A stretch of DNA of 42,417 nt from Lachnospiraceae bacterium (GTDB lineage: Bacteria > Bacillota > Clostridia > Lachnospirales > Lachnospiraceae): positions 1 through 42,417 of the forward strand of contig SVDY01000018.1 in NCBI GenBank assembly GCA_015057665.1, written 5' to 3'. How positions within the stretch are numbered: the stretch's first letter is position 1; each line of letters starts with the position of its first letter. Below the pieces are notes generated by a model. The model had not been told where the DNA came from, made no database searches, and saw only the letters and a program-made list of their open reading frames with translations. Positions 25,995 through 33,438 of the stretch are shown in pieces. A program made the position numbers and the translations under genes.

Positions 25995-26044
25995 AGATTC
26001 AAAGTCTGTATAGATTCAAAATCTGTGTAGATCCAGAGATATCT
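25995..26044. repeat. Three 17-nt tandem repeats downstream of crh-like gene
   Basis: AGATTCAAAGTCTGTAT (25995-26011) and AGATTCAAAATCTGTGT (26012-26028) differ at two positions; a degenerate third copy begins AGATCCAGAG at 26029. Each full copy has partly self-complementary ends (ACAGA...TCTGT). They sit just 3' of the minus-strand gene stop. Confidence 0.55.
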
Positions 26045-26050
26045 TATGTA

Positions 26051-26290
26051 TTATTCTTCAATAATATAAGCTTCCAGTCTTGCAAGAATCTCATTTAACT
26101 GTTCACTGTCGTCATGGATATTCAGGTCGATCGGTTTGGAAATATCAAGACTGAAGATGCCCATGATAGATTTCGCGTCGATAACGTATCTTCCGGAAAC
26201 TAAATCAAATTCAGAATCAAAACGGTTGATTTCGTTTACAAATGTTTTTACTTTATCGATAGAGTTTAAAGAAATTTTAACTGTTTTCAT
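26051..26290 (-). CDS. Crh-like HPr-family protein lacking the active histidine
   Basis: 79-residue HPr fold protein. The normal PTS phosphorylation loop GIHARPA is replaced by a segment with no histidine (around SIDKVKTF, 10-17), so it cannot take phosphate from Enzyme I at His15. The regulatory region is kept: AKSIMGIFSL at 39-48, with Ser41 at the position of HPr Ser46. That pattern matches Bacillus Crh, which acts only in carbon catabolite regulation after phosphorylation by HPr kinase. It is the only minus-strand gene, with an AAGGAGG site and a near-consensus promoter. Residues outside the KSIMG region are diverged, so a purely structural or other regulatory role remains possible. Confidence 0.75.
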   Translation of the reverse strand: MKTVKISLNSIDKVKTFVNEINRFDSEFDLVSGRYVIDAKSIMGIFSLDISKPIDLNIHDDSEQLNEILARLEAYIIEE

Positions 26291-26327
26291 TAAATGGGTC
26301 CTCCTTATTTTTCTGATTGACAGTTAA

Positions 26328-26356
26328 ATAGTACCTTTTTAAAATAGAAAAGTCAA
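26328..26356 (-). promoter_or_regulatory. Promoter for crh-like gene
   Basis: On the minus strand TTGACT, 17-bp spacer, TACTAT (plus-strand ATAGTA 26328-26333 and AGTCAA 26351-26356), 38 nt upstream of the start. Confidence 0.7.
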
Positions 26357-26431
26357 CATATAAATTAATGCTGATGGAAAAGATGGGATAAGCCTGTCTT
26401 TATAAAAAATCAGCTATGGAAAGGATAGATT

Positions 26432-27748
26432 ATGTTTCGAACATTTGCGACTTGTACATTAGGCTGTAAGGTAAACCAATATGAAACAGATGCCATGGAG
26501 CAGATGCTGATTAGGGCTGGCTATGAAAAAGTAGATTTTAAAGACTGTGCTGATATTTACCTGATCAATACCTGCTCTGTAACAAATATGGCAGATAAAA
26601 AAAGCCGTCAGATGATTCATCGGGCAAAAAAGAAAAATCCGGATAGTATTGTTGTGGCAGCAGGATGTTATATTCAGGCCCAGGCTGATCAGAAAGCGGA
26701 ACTGGACGAACATATTGATTTAATTATCGGAAATAATAAAAAGAAGGATATTGTTACAATTCTGGATCAGTATTACAGAGACAATCTGGCAGAAGAGACT
26801 GTAATCGATATTAATCATACAAGCGAATATGAAGAGTTATCCATTGATTCAGTAAATGAACATACAAGAGCCTATCTTAAGATTCAGGATGGATGTAATC
26901 AGTTCTGTTCTTATTGTATTATTCCATATGTCCGCGGACGTATTAGAAGCCGTAAACCGGAACATGTAATCCGGGAGGTTAAAAATCTCGCTGGCAATGG
27001 ATATAAAGAGATGGTCCTTACCGGCATTCATCTCAGTTCTTATGGAAAAGATCTGGAAGAAGGTTCTCTTATTGAATTAATTGAGCAGATCAATCAGATA
27101 GATGGTGTGGAAAGAATCCGTCTTGGTTCTTTGGAACCAAGAATCGTCACAGAAGAATTTGCAAAGAGACTGTCAAAGGTAGAAAAACTATGTCCTCATT
27201 TTCATCTTTCTTTGCAGAGCGGATGCGATGAGACGTTAAAAAGAATGAACCGCCATTATTCTATCGAAGAATATGAACGAAGTCTTGCTCTTTTGCGCCA
27301 GGCTTTCCGCGAACCTGCTCTTACGACAGATGTTATCGTCGGATTTGCCGGTGAAACAGAAGAGGAGTTTGCCGAAACGGTGGAAGCGCTGAAACGGATG
27401 AATCTTTATGAGATGCATATTTTTAAATATTCCGTCAGAAAAGGTACTAGAGCGGAGAAAATGCCAAATCAGGTGCCGGAACAGATAAAAACGCAGCGCA
27501 GTAATATTCTTCTTGAGATGGCTGCACGTCATAAAGAAGCATACGAAAAACAATGGATCGGACAGGAAGAGGAAATTCTGGCGGAAGAATTTGCTGACAT
27601 AGAAGAGGAACGTTATCTTCTCGGTCATACAAAACGTTATGTGAAAGTTGCTGTCAAAACAACGAAGAATCTGGAAGGACAGCTTGTTAAAGTCAGAATT
27701 ATCGGACAATTAGACAAGAATGTATTAGCTGGTGAAATTATAGATTGA
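26432..27748 (+). CDS. mtaB: tRNA t6A37 methylthiotransferase MtaB
   Basis: Converts t6A to ms2t6A at position 37 of ANN-decoding tRNAs. The 438-residue protein has an N-terminal UPF0004 domain with TLGCKVNQYETD (Cys12) and NTCSVT (Cys47), the radical SAM motif CNQFCSYC near 150-160 followed by RGRIRSR, and a C-terminal TRAM domain. The TLGCKVNQYE opening separates MtaB from MiaB. It starts about 75 nt from the divergent crh-like promoter, with an AAGGATAG ribosome-binding site. Confidence 0.93.
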   Translation: MFRTFATCTLGCKVNQYETDAMEQMLIRAGYEKVDFKDCADIYLINTCSVTNMADKKSRQMIHRAKKKNPDSIVVAAGCYIQAQADQKAELDEHIDLIIGNNKKKDIVTILDQYYRDNLAEETVIDINHTSEYEELSIDSVNEHTRAYLKIQDGCNQFCSYCIIPYVRGRIRSRKPEHVIREVKNLAGNGYKEMVLTGIHLSSYGKDLEEGSLIELIEQINQIDGVERIRLGSLEPRIVTEEFAKRLSKVEKLCPHFHLSLQSGCDETLKRMNRHYSIEEYERSLALLRQAFREPALTTDVIVGFAGETEEEFAETVEALKRMNLYEMHIFKYSVRKGTRAEKMPNQVPEQIKTQRSNILLEMAARHKEAYEKQWIGQEEEILAEEFADIEEERYLLGHTKRYVKVAVKTTKNLEGQLVKVRIIGQLDKNVLAGEIID

Positions 27749-27773
27749 AATTTACAGTGAATTATATTAAAAT
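27745..27773 (+). promoter_or_regulatory. Promoter for ireB-ruvX
   Basis: TTGAAA (27745-27750, overlapping the mtaB stop), 17-bp spacer, TAAAAT (27768-27773), 30 nt before the ireB start. Confidence 0.5.
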
Positions 27774-27803
27774 AGTGATATATTTGAAAAGGACGTGATA
27801 TAT

Positions 27804-28061
27804 ATGAACAGAAATAATACACAATTTTTTGACGTAGTAAAAGAACCTGTATATGATGTTGCATCTATTGTGCGCGATGTTTATGAAGCTCTCAATGAGA
27901 AAGGATATAATCCGGTAAACCAGATTGTTGGTTATATTATGTCAGGAGATCCAACTTATATTACAAGTTATAAGAATGCCCGCAGCCTGATTATGAAAGT
28001 AGAACGTGATGAGATCATCGAAGTTCTTTTAGAAAATTATATCGATACAAGGCTGAAATAA
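27804..28061 (+). CDS. ireB: IreB family regulatory phosphoprotein (UPF0297)
   Basis: 85-residue UPF0297 protein with the conserved opening NNTQFFDV and [18 protein letters not shown]. In Enterococcus, IreB is phosphorylated by the PASTA kinase IreK and affects cephalosporin resistance and envelope stress. The start is ATG 27804, ten bases after AAAAGGA; GTG 27795, three codons earlier, is too close to that site. The ireB-ruvX-yrzB order is conserved in Firmicutes. Confidence 0.93.
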   Translation: MNRNNTQFFDVVKEPVYDVASIVRDVYEALNEKGYNPVNQIVGYIMSGDPTYITSYKNARSLIMKVERDEIIEVLLENYIDTRLK

Positions 28062-28075
28062 TAAAGGCTAAAATA

Positions 28076-28507
28076 ATGAAAAGAGTATTAGGACTGGATT
28101 ACGGAACGAAGACGGTAGGTGTTGCTGTCAGCGATGAATTATTTATTACTGCCCAGGGGCTTGAGACAATAACCCGTAAAGAAGAGAATAAACTTCGCAA
28201 GACTTTGGCCAGAATTGAAGAATTGATCAAAGAGTACGGTGTGGAAGAGATTGTTCTTGGCTATCCAAAGAACATGGATAACTCCATCGGTGAAAGAGGC
28301 AAGGCGGCGGAAGAATTTCGTGATCGTTTGGAAAAAAGATGCGGACTCCCGGTTATTCTTTGGGATGAAAGACTGACCACAATGGAATCAGAAAGAATAT
28401 TAATGGATGGCGGTATCAGAAGAGAAAACAGAAAAAGTCGAATTGACTGGATGGCGGCATCCCTGATTTTACAGTCATATATGGATTCGGTGCGGAATAA
28501 AGGGTAA
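28076..28507 (+). CDS. ruvX: Putative pre-16S rRNA nuclease / Holliday junction resolvase-like YqgF
   Basis: 143-residue RNase H-like fold. Catalytic acidic residues lie in [15 protein letters not shown] (Asp8), [11 protein letters not shown] and the C-terminal RIDWMAAS. YqgF proteins process the 5' end of 16S rRNA precursor in E. coli; a Holliday junction role is based on fold. Starts 14 nt after ireB. Confidence 0.94.
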   Translation: MKRVLGLDYGTKTVGVAVSDELFITAQGLETITRKEENKLRKTLARIEELIKEYGVEEIVLGYPKNMDNSIGERGKAAEEFRDRLEKRCGLPVILWDERLTTMESERILMDGGIRRENRKSRIDWMAASLILQSYMDSVRNKG

Positions 28508-28512
28508 TATAA

Positions 28513-28564
28513 GGTGTCATATGATATAAAGTATCATATATAAGGTGTCATAATAGGTGTCATA
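28513..28564 (+). repeat. Three GGTGTCATA repeats after ruvX
   Basis: GGTGTCATA occurs at 28513-28521, 28544-28552 and 28556-28564. Between the first two lies a hairpin, ATATGATA (28519-28526)/TATCATAT (28532-28539). A further 10-nt direct repeat, GTTATGTAAA, occurs twice just after the terminator. Function unknown. Confidence 0.5.
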
Positions 28565-28566
28565 AT

Positions 28567-28606
28567 AGAAAGTCTGGATATTATTACTATACAGGCTTTC
28601 TTTGTG
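28567..28606 (+). terminator. Terminator after ruvX
   Basis: AGAAAGTCTG (28567-28576) and CAGGCTTTCT (28592-28601) form a 10-bp stem with one G-U pair, followed by TTGTGTT. Confidence 0.6.
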
Positions 28607-28676
28607 TTATGTAAAGTTATGTAAAAAAGGAATAAATCATTAAGAAACGGACATACACTATAGAAAGGAGATTTTT

Positions 28677-28955
28677 ATGAGCAAGAATATAACGATTCCA
28701 TTTCTCACAGAAGATGGAGAAGAGATTCAGTTTTATATTATGGAACAGACCATGATCGGCGGTGTGAATTATCTGCTAGTAACGGAAGATTTGGAAGATG
28801 AAGACGCAGAAGTGATGATGATGAAAGAAAATCCTGATTCTGACGGAGAATTTGCTTCCTATGAGTTTGTAGAGGATGATGATGAGCTGAATGCAATCTC
28901 CAAAGTATTTTCTGAATTGATGGAAGACGTAGATATTGAAATCCTTTACGATTGA
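28677..28955 (+). CDS. yrzB: DUF1292 protein (YrzB/UPF0473)
   Basis: 92-residue very acidic protein of the DUF1292 family, with the typical ITIPFLTEDGEE opening and a beta-rich acidic core. Function unknown across the family; it is almost always near ireB and ruvX. Strong AAAGGAGA ribosome-binding site. It precedes RNase J by 37 nt. Confidence 0.85.
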   Translation: MSKNITIPFLTEDGEEIQFYIMEQTMIGGVNYLLVTEDLEDEDAEVMMMKENPDSDGEFASYEFVEDDDELNAISKVFSELMEDVDIEILYD

Positions 28956-28992
28956 TAGAAAGACATCAGAGGTTGAACTTTTTGGAGGAATC

Positions 28993-30657
28993 ATGAACAA
29001 AGAAGTAAAGAATACAGTGAAGATCATTCCTTTAGGAGGAATGGAACAGATCGGAATGAACATTACTCTTATCGAGTATGAAGATAATATTATTGTGGTT
29101 GACTGCGGCCTTGCATTTCCAACAGATGATATGTTGGGAATTGACCTGGTAATCCCTGATATTACCTATCTGAAAGAGAATGCAGATAAGGTGAAAGGCC
29201 TTGTAATCACACATGGACACGAAGATCATATCGGAGCAATTCCTTATGTGATCAAAGAATTGAATATGCCTATTTATGCCACAAAACTTACAATGGGTCT
29301 GATTGATGGTAAATTAAAAGAACATAATTTGTCTCGTTCCGTAAGAAAAAAAGTAGTTACACATGGACAGTCCATTAATCTTGGATGTTTCAGAATTGAA
29401 TTTATTAAGACAAATCACTCCATTGCAGATGCTGCAGCCCTTGCAATCTATACACCTGCAGGAATCATTATTCATACAGGCGACTTTAAAGTAGATCATA
29501 CGCCGTTATTTGGTGAAGCTATCGATCTTGCAAGATTTGCCGAACTTGGCAAAAAAGGTGTTCTTGCCCTTATGGCAGACAGTACCAATGCAGAAAGACC
29601 TGGATACACTATGTCCGAACAGAAAGTAAGAGTGACATTTGAACATTTATTCCAGGAACACAAAAAATCGAGAATTATTATTGCTACCTTTGCGTCAAAT
29701 GTTGACCGAGTGCAGCAGATTATTAATACAGCCTATCAGTTTGGAAGGAAAGTAGTTGTAGAAGGACGAAGTATGGTGAATACCATTCAGGTAGCATCTG
29801 AACTTGGGTATTTAAATATTCCAAAAGATACTTTAATTGATGTAGAGCAGATGAAGAATTATGTAGATGAGCAGCTTGTTCTCATTACGACAGGAAGCCA
29901 GGGCGAAACTATGGCGGCTCTTTCCAGAATGGCATCTTCTGTTCACAAAAAGATTTCCATTAAACCGGGAGATGCGGTTATATTCAGTTCCCATCCGATT
30001 CCGGGTAATGAAAAAGCCGTATCCAAGATTATGAATGAACTTACAAGAAAGGGAGCTCATATTATTTTCCAGGATACTCACGTGTCCGGGCACGCCTGTC
30101 AGGAAGAGATTAAACTTCTTTATGCCCTTACCAAACCGAAGTTTGCTATTCCTGTTCATGGTGAATACAGACATCTGGTTGCCCACAGAGAACTTGCCCT
30201 TAATATGGGGCTGCCAAAAGACCACGTACACATTCTCACTTCCGGCGATGTGTTGTCCTTAAATGAACAGGAAGCCAGAATAACAGGAAAAGTTCCAGCC
30301 CACGGTATTATGGTTGATGGACTTGGTGTCGGCGATGTAGGAAATATTGTATTAAAAGACAGACAGCAGCTGTCTCAGAATGGTCTTCTTATCGTTGTTG
30401 TTACATTGGAAAAACACTCCGGCATGTGTCTTGCAGGGCCGGATATTGTATCCAGAGGTTTTGTATATGTCCGTGAGTCAGAGAATTTAATCGAAGATGC
30501 GAGACAGGTTGTAGCAGAAGCTTTAGATGGATGTTTAAGAAGACATGTGACAGACTGGAGTCGTATTAAGGCGTCAATTAAAGATGCTCTTAGTGAATTC
30601 CTTTGGAAGAGAACAAAACGTAATCCAATGATCCTGCCGATTATTACTGAGGTATAA
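28993..30657 (+). CDS. rnj: Ribonuclease J
   Basis: Metallo-beta-lactamase/beta-CASP nuclease with 5'-3' exo- and endonuclease activity in mRNA decay and rRNA maturation. About 554 residues. The opening IIPLGGMEQIGMN is typical, the zinc site HGHEDH is at 74-79, followed by HTGDFK, and the beta-CASP region includes the SSHPIPGNE and HVSGHAC segments. A C-terminal domain completes it. The start is ATG 28993 behind TTTGGAGGAA; a longer frame from 28936 overlaps yrzB and adds an unconserved 19 residues. The stop is 2 nt before a YlbF-family gene. Confidence 0.95.
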   Translation: MNKEVKNTVKIIPLGGMEQIGMNITLIEYEDNIIVVDCGLAFPTDDMLGIDLVIPDITYLKENADKVKGLVITHGHEDHIGAIPYVIKELNMPIYATKLTMGLIDGKLKEHNLSRSVRKKVVTHGQSINLGCFRIEFIKTNHSIADAAALAIYTPAGIIIHTGDFKVDHTPLFGEAIDLARFAELGKKGVLALMADSTNAERPGYTMSEQKVRVTFEHLFQEHKKSRIIIATFASNVDRVQQIINTAYQFGRKVVVEGRSMVNTIQVASELGYLNIPKDTLIDVEQMKNYVDEQLVLITTGSQGETMAALSRMASSVHKKISIKPGDAVIFSSHPIPGNEKAVSKIMNELTRKGAHIIFQDTHVSGHACQEEIKLLYALTKPKFAIPVHGEYRHLVAHRELALNMGLPKDHVHILTSGDVLSLNEQEARITGKVPAHGIMVDGLGVGDVGNIVLKDRQQLSQNGLLIVVVTLEKHSGMCLAGPDIVSRGFVYVRESENLIEDARQVVAEALDGCLRRHVTDWSRIKASIKDALSEFLWKRTKRNPMILPIITEV

Positions 30658-30659
30658 AC

Positions 30660-30992
30660 ATGGCAGAACTGAAGAAAGAACTGGATGTTTTAAAAGAACA
30701 AATGAAGAAGCAGGAGTGTTATGTTAACTACCGTAACTCATTGGTCCTGATTCAGCAGAATAAAGAGCTATATGAAAAACTGAATCAATACCGCAGAAAG
30801 AACGTGGAGCTGCATTATCACAGACAGACCCTGAAAGATGAAGCCAATCTGGAAAAACAATATCATGATTTTCTTGATGAAGATATCATTCATGAATTTC
30901 TGTACTGGGAACAGGAGACACTAAAGATGCTGCGCATGATCTATAAAGAAATCGGAGAAACACTTACTCTTGATTACAGCTTTTTATCCTAG
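30660..30992 (+). CDS. YlbF/YmcA family protein
   Basis: 110-residue all-helical protein matching the YlbF/YmcA (Com_YlbF) family: an opening coil, a YRNSLVLIQQNKELYEKLNQYR core and a long helix pair. In Bacillus, YlbF, YmcA and YaaT form the Y-complex that directs RNase Y-dependent mRNA maturation and affects competence, sporulation and biofilm. Here it starts 2 nt after the RNase J stop, so translation is probably coupled. Which nuclease it serves in this organism is unknown. Confidence 0.75.
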   Translation: MAELKKELDVLKEQMKKQECYVNYRNSLVLIQQNKELYEKLNQYRRKNVELHYHRQTLKDEANLEKQYHDFLDEDIIHEFLYWEQETLKMLRMIYKEIGETLTLDYSFLS

Positions 30993-31032
30993 GAAGAATA
31001 AAGATACATAAGATACAAAGGAGAAAATTACA

Positions 31033-31389
31033 ATGGACAACAAAAAAATGATAATCATTGAGGCAGTGGTTGCGTTATGTGCTATGATAGCGATCGTCGG
31101 TATTTTCTTCCTTGCACAGGATTTTGGGTATACCGCCTACGCCAATGAACCGGTGGGGAATGACCCTGAAAAGAAGATAGAACTTGTGATAGAAGCCGGA
31201 CAGGGTATTATGGATGTGGCAGAGAAACTGGAAGAAAAAGAGATGATAGCTTCCAAGCATGCATTCTGGCTCCGTTATAAATTCTCCGAATACAACGGTT
31301 TAATGAAGGCCGGAACCTATGAACTGAATGAGACCATGGGAACTGATGATATTCTGGCAGTAATTACCCAGTCGGGAACAACGGAATAA
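31033..31389 (+). CDS. Truncated MltG-like protein (LysM-like part only)
   Basis: 118 residues: one membrane segment at about 6-27, then a domain resembling the N-terminal LysM-like half of MltG/YceG (VIEAGQGIMDVAEKLEEK, MIASKHAFWLRYKF, LMKAGTYELNETMGTDDIL). The catalytic transglycosylase half of MltG (usually 330 residues or more) is absent. No frame in the 147 nt before trmR supplies it, so this is not a simple frameshift. The position between yrzB/rnj and trmR is where yrrL (mltG) lies in Bacillus, supporting homology. Good AAAGGAG ribosome-binding site. It may bind glycan or modulate another MltG. Confidence 0.7.
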   Translation: MDNKKMIIIEAVVALCAMIAIVGIFFLAQDFGYTAYANEPVGNDPEKKIELVIEAGQGIMDVAEKLEEKEMIASKHAFWLRYKFSEYNGLMKAGTYELNETMGTDDILAVITQSGTTE

Positions 31390-31450
31390 TTTTTGATAGA
31401 AATGAATACCTTAATTCGCAGAATGACATAAGTTGTACAGACATTATCCT

Positions 31451-31480
31451 TTAACCCTTTCCCCAGCGGGAAAGGGTTAA
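31451..31480 (+). other. Perfect 13-bp hairpin without U-tract
   Basis: TTAACCCTTTCCC (31451-31463) pairs with GGGAAAGGGTTAA (31468-31480) around CAGC. No T-run on either strand. It may be an operator, a processing site or a weak terminator between the MltG-like gene and trmR. Confidence 0.55.
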
Positions 31481-31536
31481 GTTGTGTAAAGCAGGGAGCT
31501 GAAATTCTGTGATGACCTAAGAAAAGAGAGTCTGAA

Positions 31537-32181
31537 ATGATTGTAAATGAAAGAATAACAGATTATATAAATTCTATGAATAAAGAAGATGCAGACTGGC
31601 TGTTTGCTATTGAGACGAAAGCCAGAGAAGACAATGTTCCCATTATTCGTAAAGAAACAAAGGAGCTATTAAAAACTCTTCTTCGCATCAAACAGCCGAA
31701 GAGAATTCTGGAAGTGGGAACAGCAGTGGGATATTCTGCACTCTATATGAAAGAACATGTGTCACCGGACACAGAGCTAATTACGATTGAAAATTATCCG
31801 CCAAGAATCGAGGAGGCCTCCTCTAATTTTCAAAAGTGGGATAAAAATAAAAAGATTACTTTAATACCGGGAGATGCAGCTTTTGTGCTCAAAGAACTGG
31901 AAGAACCCTTTGATTTTATCTTTATGGATGCGGCAAAAGGCCAGTATATTCACTTTCTTCCGGATATAATAAGATTGTTAAAACAGGGAGGCATCCTGCT
32001 CTCTGACAATGTGTTACAGGATGGAGATATTATTGAATCCCGTTATGCCATTAAGAGAAGAAATCATACCATTCACAGCAGAATGCGGGAGTATTTATAT
32101 GTCTTAAAAAACAGTAAGGAGTTTACAACATCTATCATTCCAATTGGAGATGGAGTCGCTCTGAGTGTGAAAGAATTCTGA
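31537..32181 (+). CDS. trmR: tRNA 5-hydroxyuridine methyltransferase TrmR
   Basis: SAM-dependent O-methyltransferase of 214 residues, with motif I LEVGTAVGYSALYM at about 67-80 and FIFMDAAKGQY carrying the metal-binding acid. TrmR methylates ho5U34 to mo5U34 in Bacillus tRNAs. The following U32 gene (TrhP) makes ho5U34, so the pair constitutes the pathway. The general O-methyltransferase family includes catechol-type enzymes, but the gene order strongly favours TrmR. Confidence 0.85.
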   Translation: MIVNERITDYINSMNKEDADWLFAIETKAREDNVPIIRKETKELLKTLLRIKQPKRILEVGTAVGYSALYMKEHVSPDTELITIENYPPRIEEASSNFQKWDKNKKITLIPGDAAFVLKELEEPFDFIFMDAAKGQYIHFLPDIIRLLKQGGILLSDNVLQDGDIIESRYAIKRRNHTIHSRMREYLYVLKNSKEFTTSIIPIGDGVALSVKEF

Positions 32182-32206
32182 ATTTGAAAGAATAGAAAGG
32201 AAACAT

Positions 32207-33436
32207 ATGAGAGAAACAGAATTATTGATTCCTGCAAGCAGCCTGGAAGTATTAAAAGTTGCAGTAACATACGGGGCGGATGCAGTATATATCGGCGGTG
32301 AGATGTTCGGTCTCCGTGCCAAAGCAAGAAACTTCACATTAGAAGAAATGAAAAAAGGCGTGGAATATGCCCATGCCAGAGGAGTAAAAGTATTTGTAAC
32401 AGCCAATATTGTCGCAAGAAACGAGGACTTAGAAGGGGTAAGAGAATATTTCCGTGAATTGAAAAAGATTGGGCCGGATGCACTTATTATTTCTGATCCT
32501 GGAATTTTTGCCATTGCCAAAGAAGAAGTACCTGAGATTGATATCCATATCAGTACTCAGGCAAACAGCTCTAACTATGGAACTTATAATTTCTGGTATC
32601 AGCTTGGGGCCACACGAGTAGTTGCGGCAAGAGAGATGACTTTGAAAGAAATCAGCGAATTGAGAGCTCATATTCCGGAAGATATGGAAATTGAATGTTT
32701 CATTCATGGTGCTATGTGCATTTCCCATTCCGGCAGATGCCTTCTTTCCAGTTATTTTACAGACAGAAGTGCCAACCTAGGAGCATGCACGCATCCATGC
32801 CGCTGGAAATACTATGTGGTAGAAGAAACAAGACCGGGAGAATATCTTCCTGTAGAAGAAAACGAGAGAGGAACCTATATCTTTAACTCCAAGGATCTCT
32901 GTATGATTGAACACGTGGACAAGATGATTGAAGCGGGAATTGACAGCTTCAAGATTGAAGGCCGTATGAAGACAGCCCTCTACGTTGCCACAGTTGCCCG
33001 CACTTACAGACAGGCCATCGATGATTATAAAAAGTCTCCGGAGCTTTACCTGTCACGCATGGATTACTACAAATCTGAGATTGCAAAATGTACCTACCGT
33101 CTTTTCACAACAGGATTCTATTTTGGAAAGACAGATGAGACTTCCCAGATTTATGATGCCAATACTTATGTCAAAGAATATACTTATATTGGTCTCGTGG
33201 AAGGAAAGAATGAACAGGGACATGTTTATATGATGCAGAGAAATAAATTCTCTGTTGGAGAAGAGATTGAGATCATGAATCCGAATGGAGAGAACATGAT
33301 TGCTACAGTAAAAGCCATTTACGATGAGGAGGGCAATTCTATGGAATCTGCTCCTCATCCAAAACAGATGTTATACGTCGACTTTGACTGTGATGTGGAA
33401 GAAGGCTGGATTCTTAGAAGAAAAGAAGAGGTATAA
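32207..33436 (+). CDS. trhP: Peptidase U32 family tRNA hydroxylation protein TrhP-like
   Basis: 409-residue U32 family protein. The U32 signature ECFIHGAMCISHSGRCLLSS spans about 164-183, and further cysteines (GACTHPCRW) may hold an Fe-S cluster. U32 proteins TrhP/RlhA work in prephenate-dependent hydroxylation of tRNA U34 or rRNA, not as peptidases. Bacillus has two adjacent copies (yrrN, yrrO); this window has only one, closer in length to the second. Follows trmR by 25 nt. Confidence 0.85.
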   Translation: MRETELLIPASSLEVLKVAVTYGADAVYIGGEMFGLRAKARNFTLEEMKKGVEYAHARGVKVFVTANIVARNEDLEGVREYFRELKKIGPDALIISDPGIFAIAKEEVPEIDIHISTQANSSNYGTYNFWYQLGATRVVAAREMTLKEISELRAHIPEDMEIECFIHGAMCISHSGRCLLSSYFTDRSANLGACTHPCRWKYYVVEETRPGEYLPVEENERGTYIFNSKDLCMIEHVDKMIEAGIDSFKIEGRMKTALYVATVARTYRQAIDDYKKSPELYLSRMDYYKSEIAKCTYRLFTTGFYFGKTDETSQIYDANTYVKEYTYIGLVEGKNEQGHVYMMQRNKFSVGEEIEIMNPNGENMIATVKAIYDEEGNSMESAPHPKQMLYVDFDCDVEEGWILRRKEEV

Positions 33437-33438
33437 AA

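Noticed and set aside
25869-26044. CRISPR array
   Set aside because: The repeats are 17 nt, directly tandem without spacers, and no cas gene is nearby.
31390-31536. Frameshifted remainder of mltG
   Set aside because: The 147 nt hold a hairpin and stops in all frames, with no sequence resembling the YceG catalytic domain.
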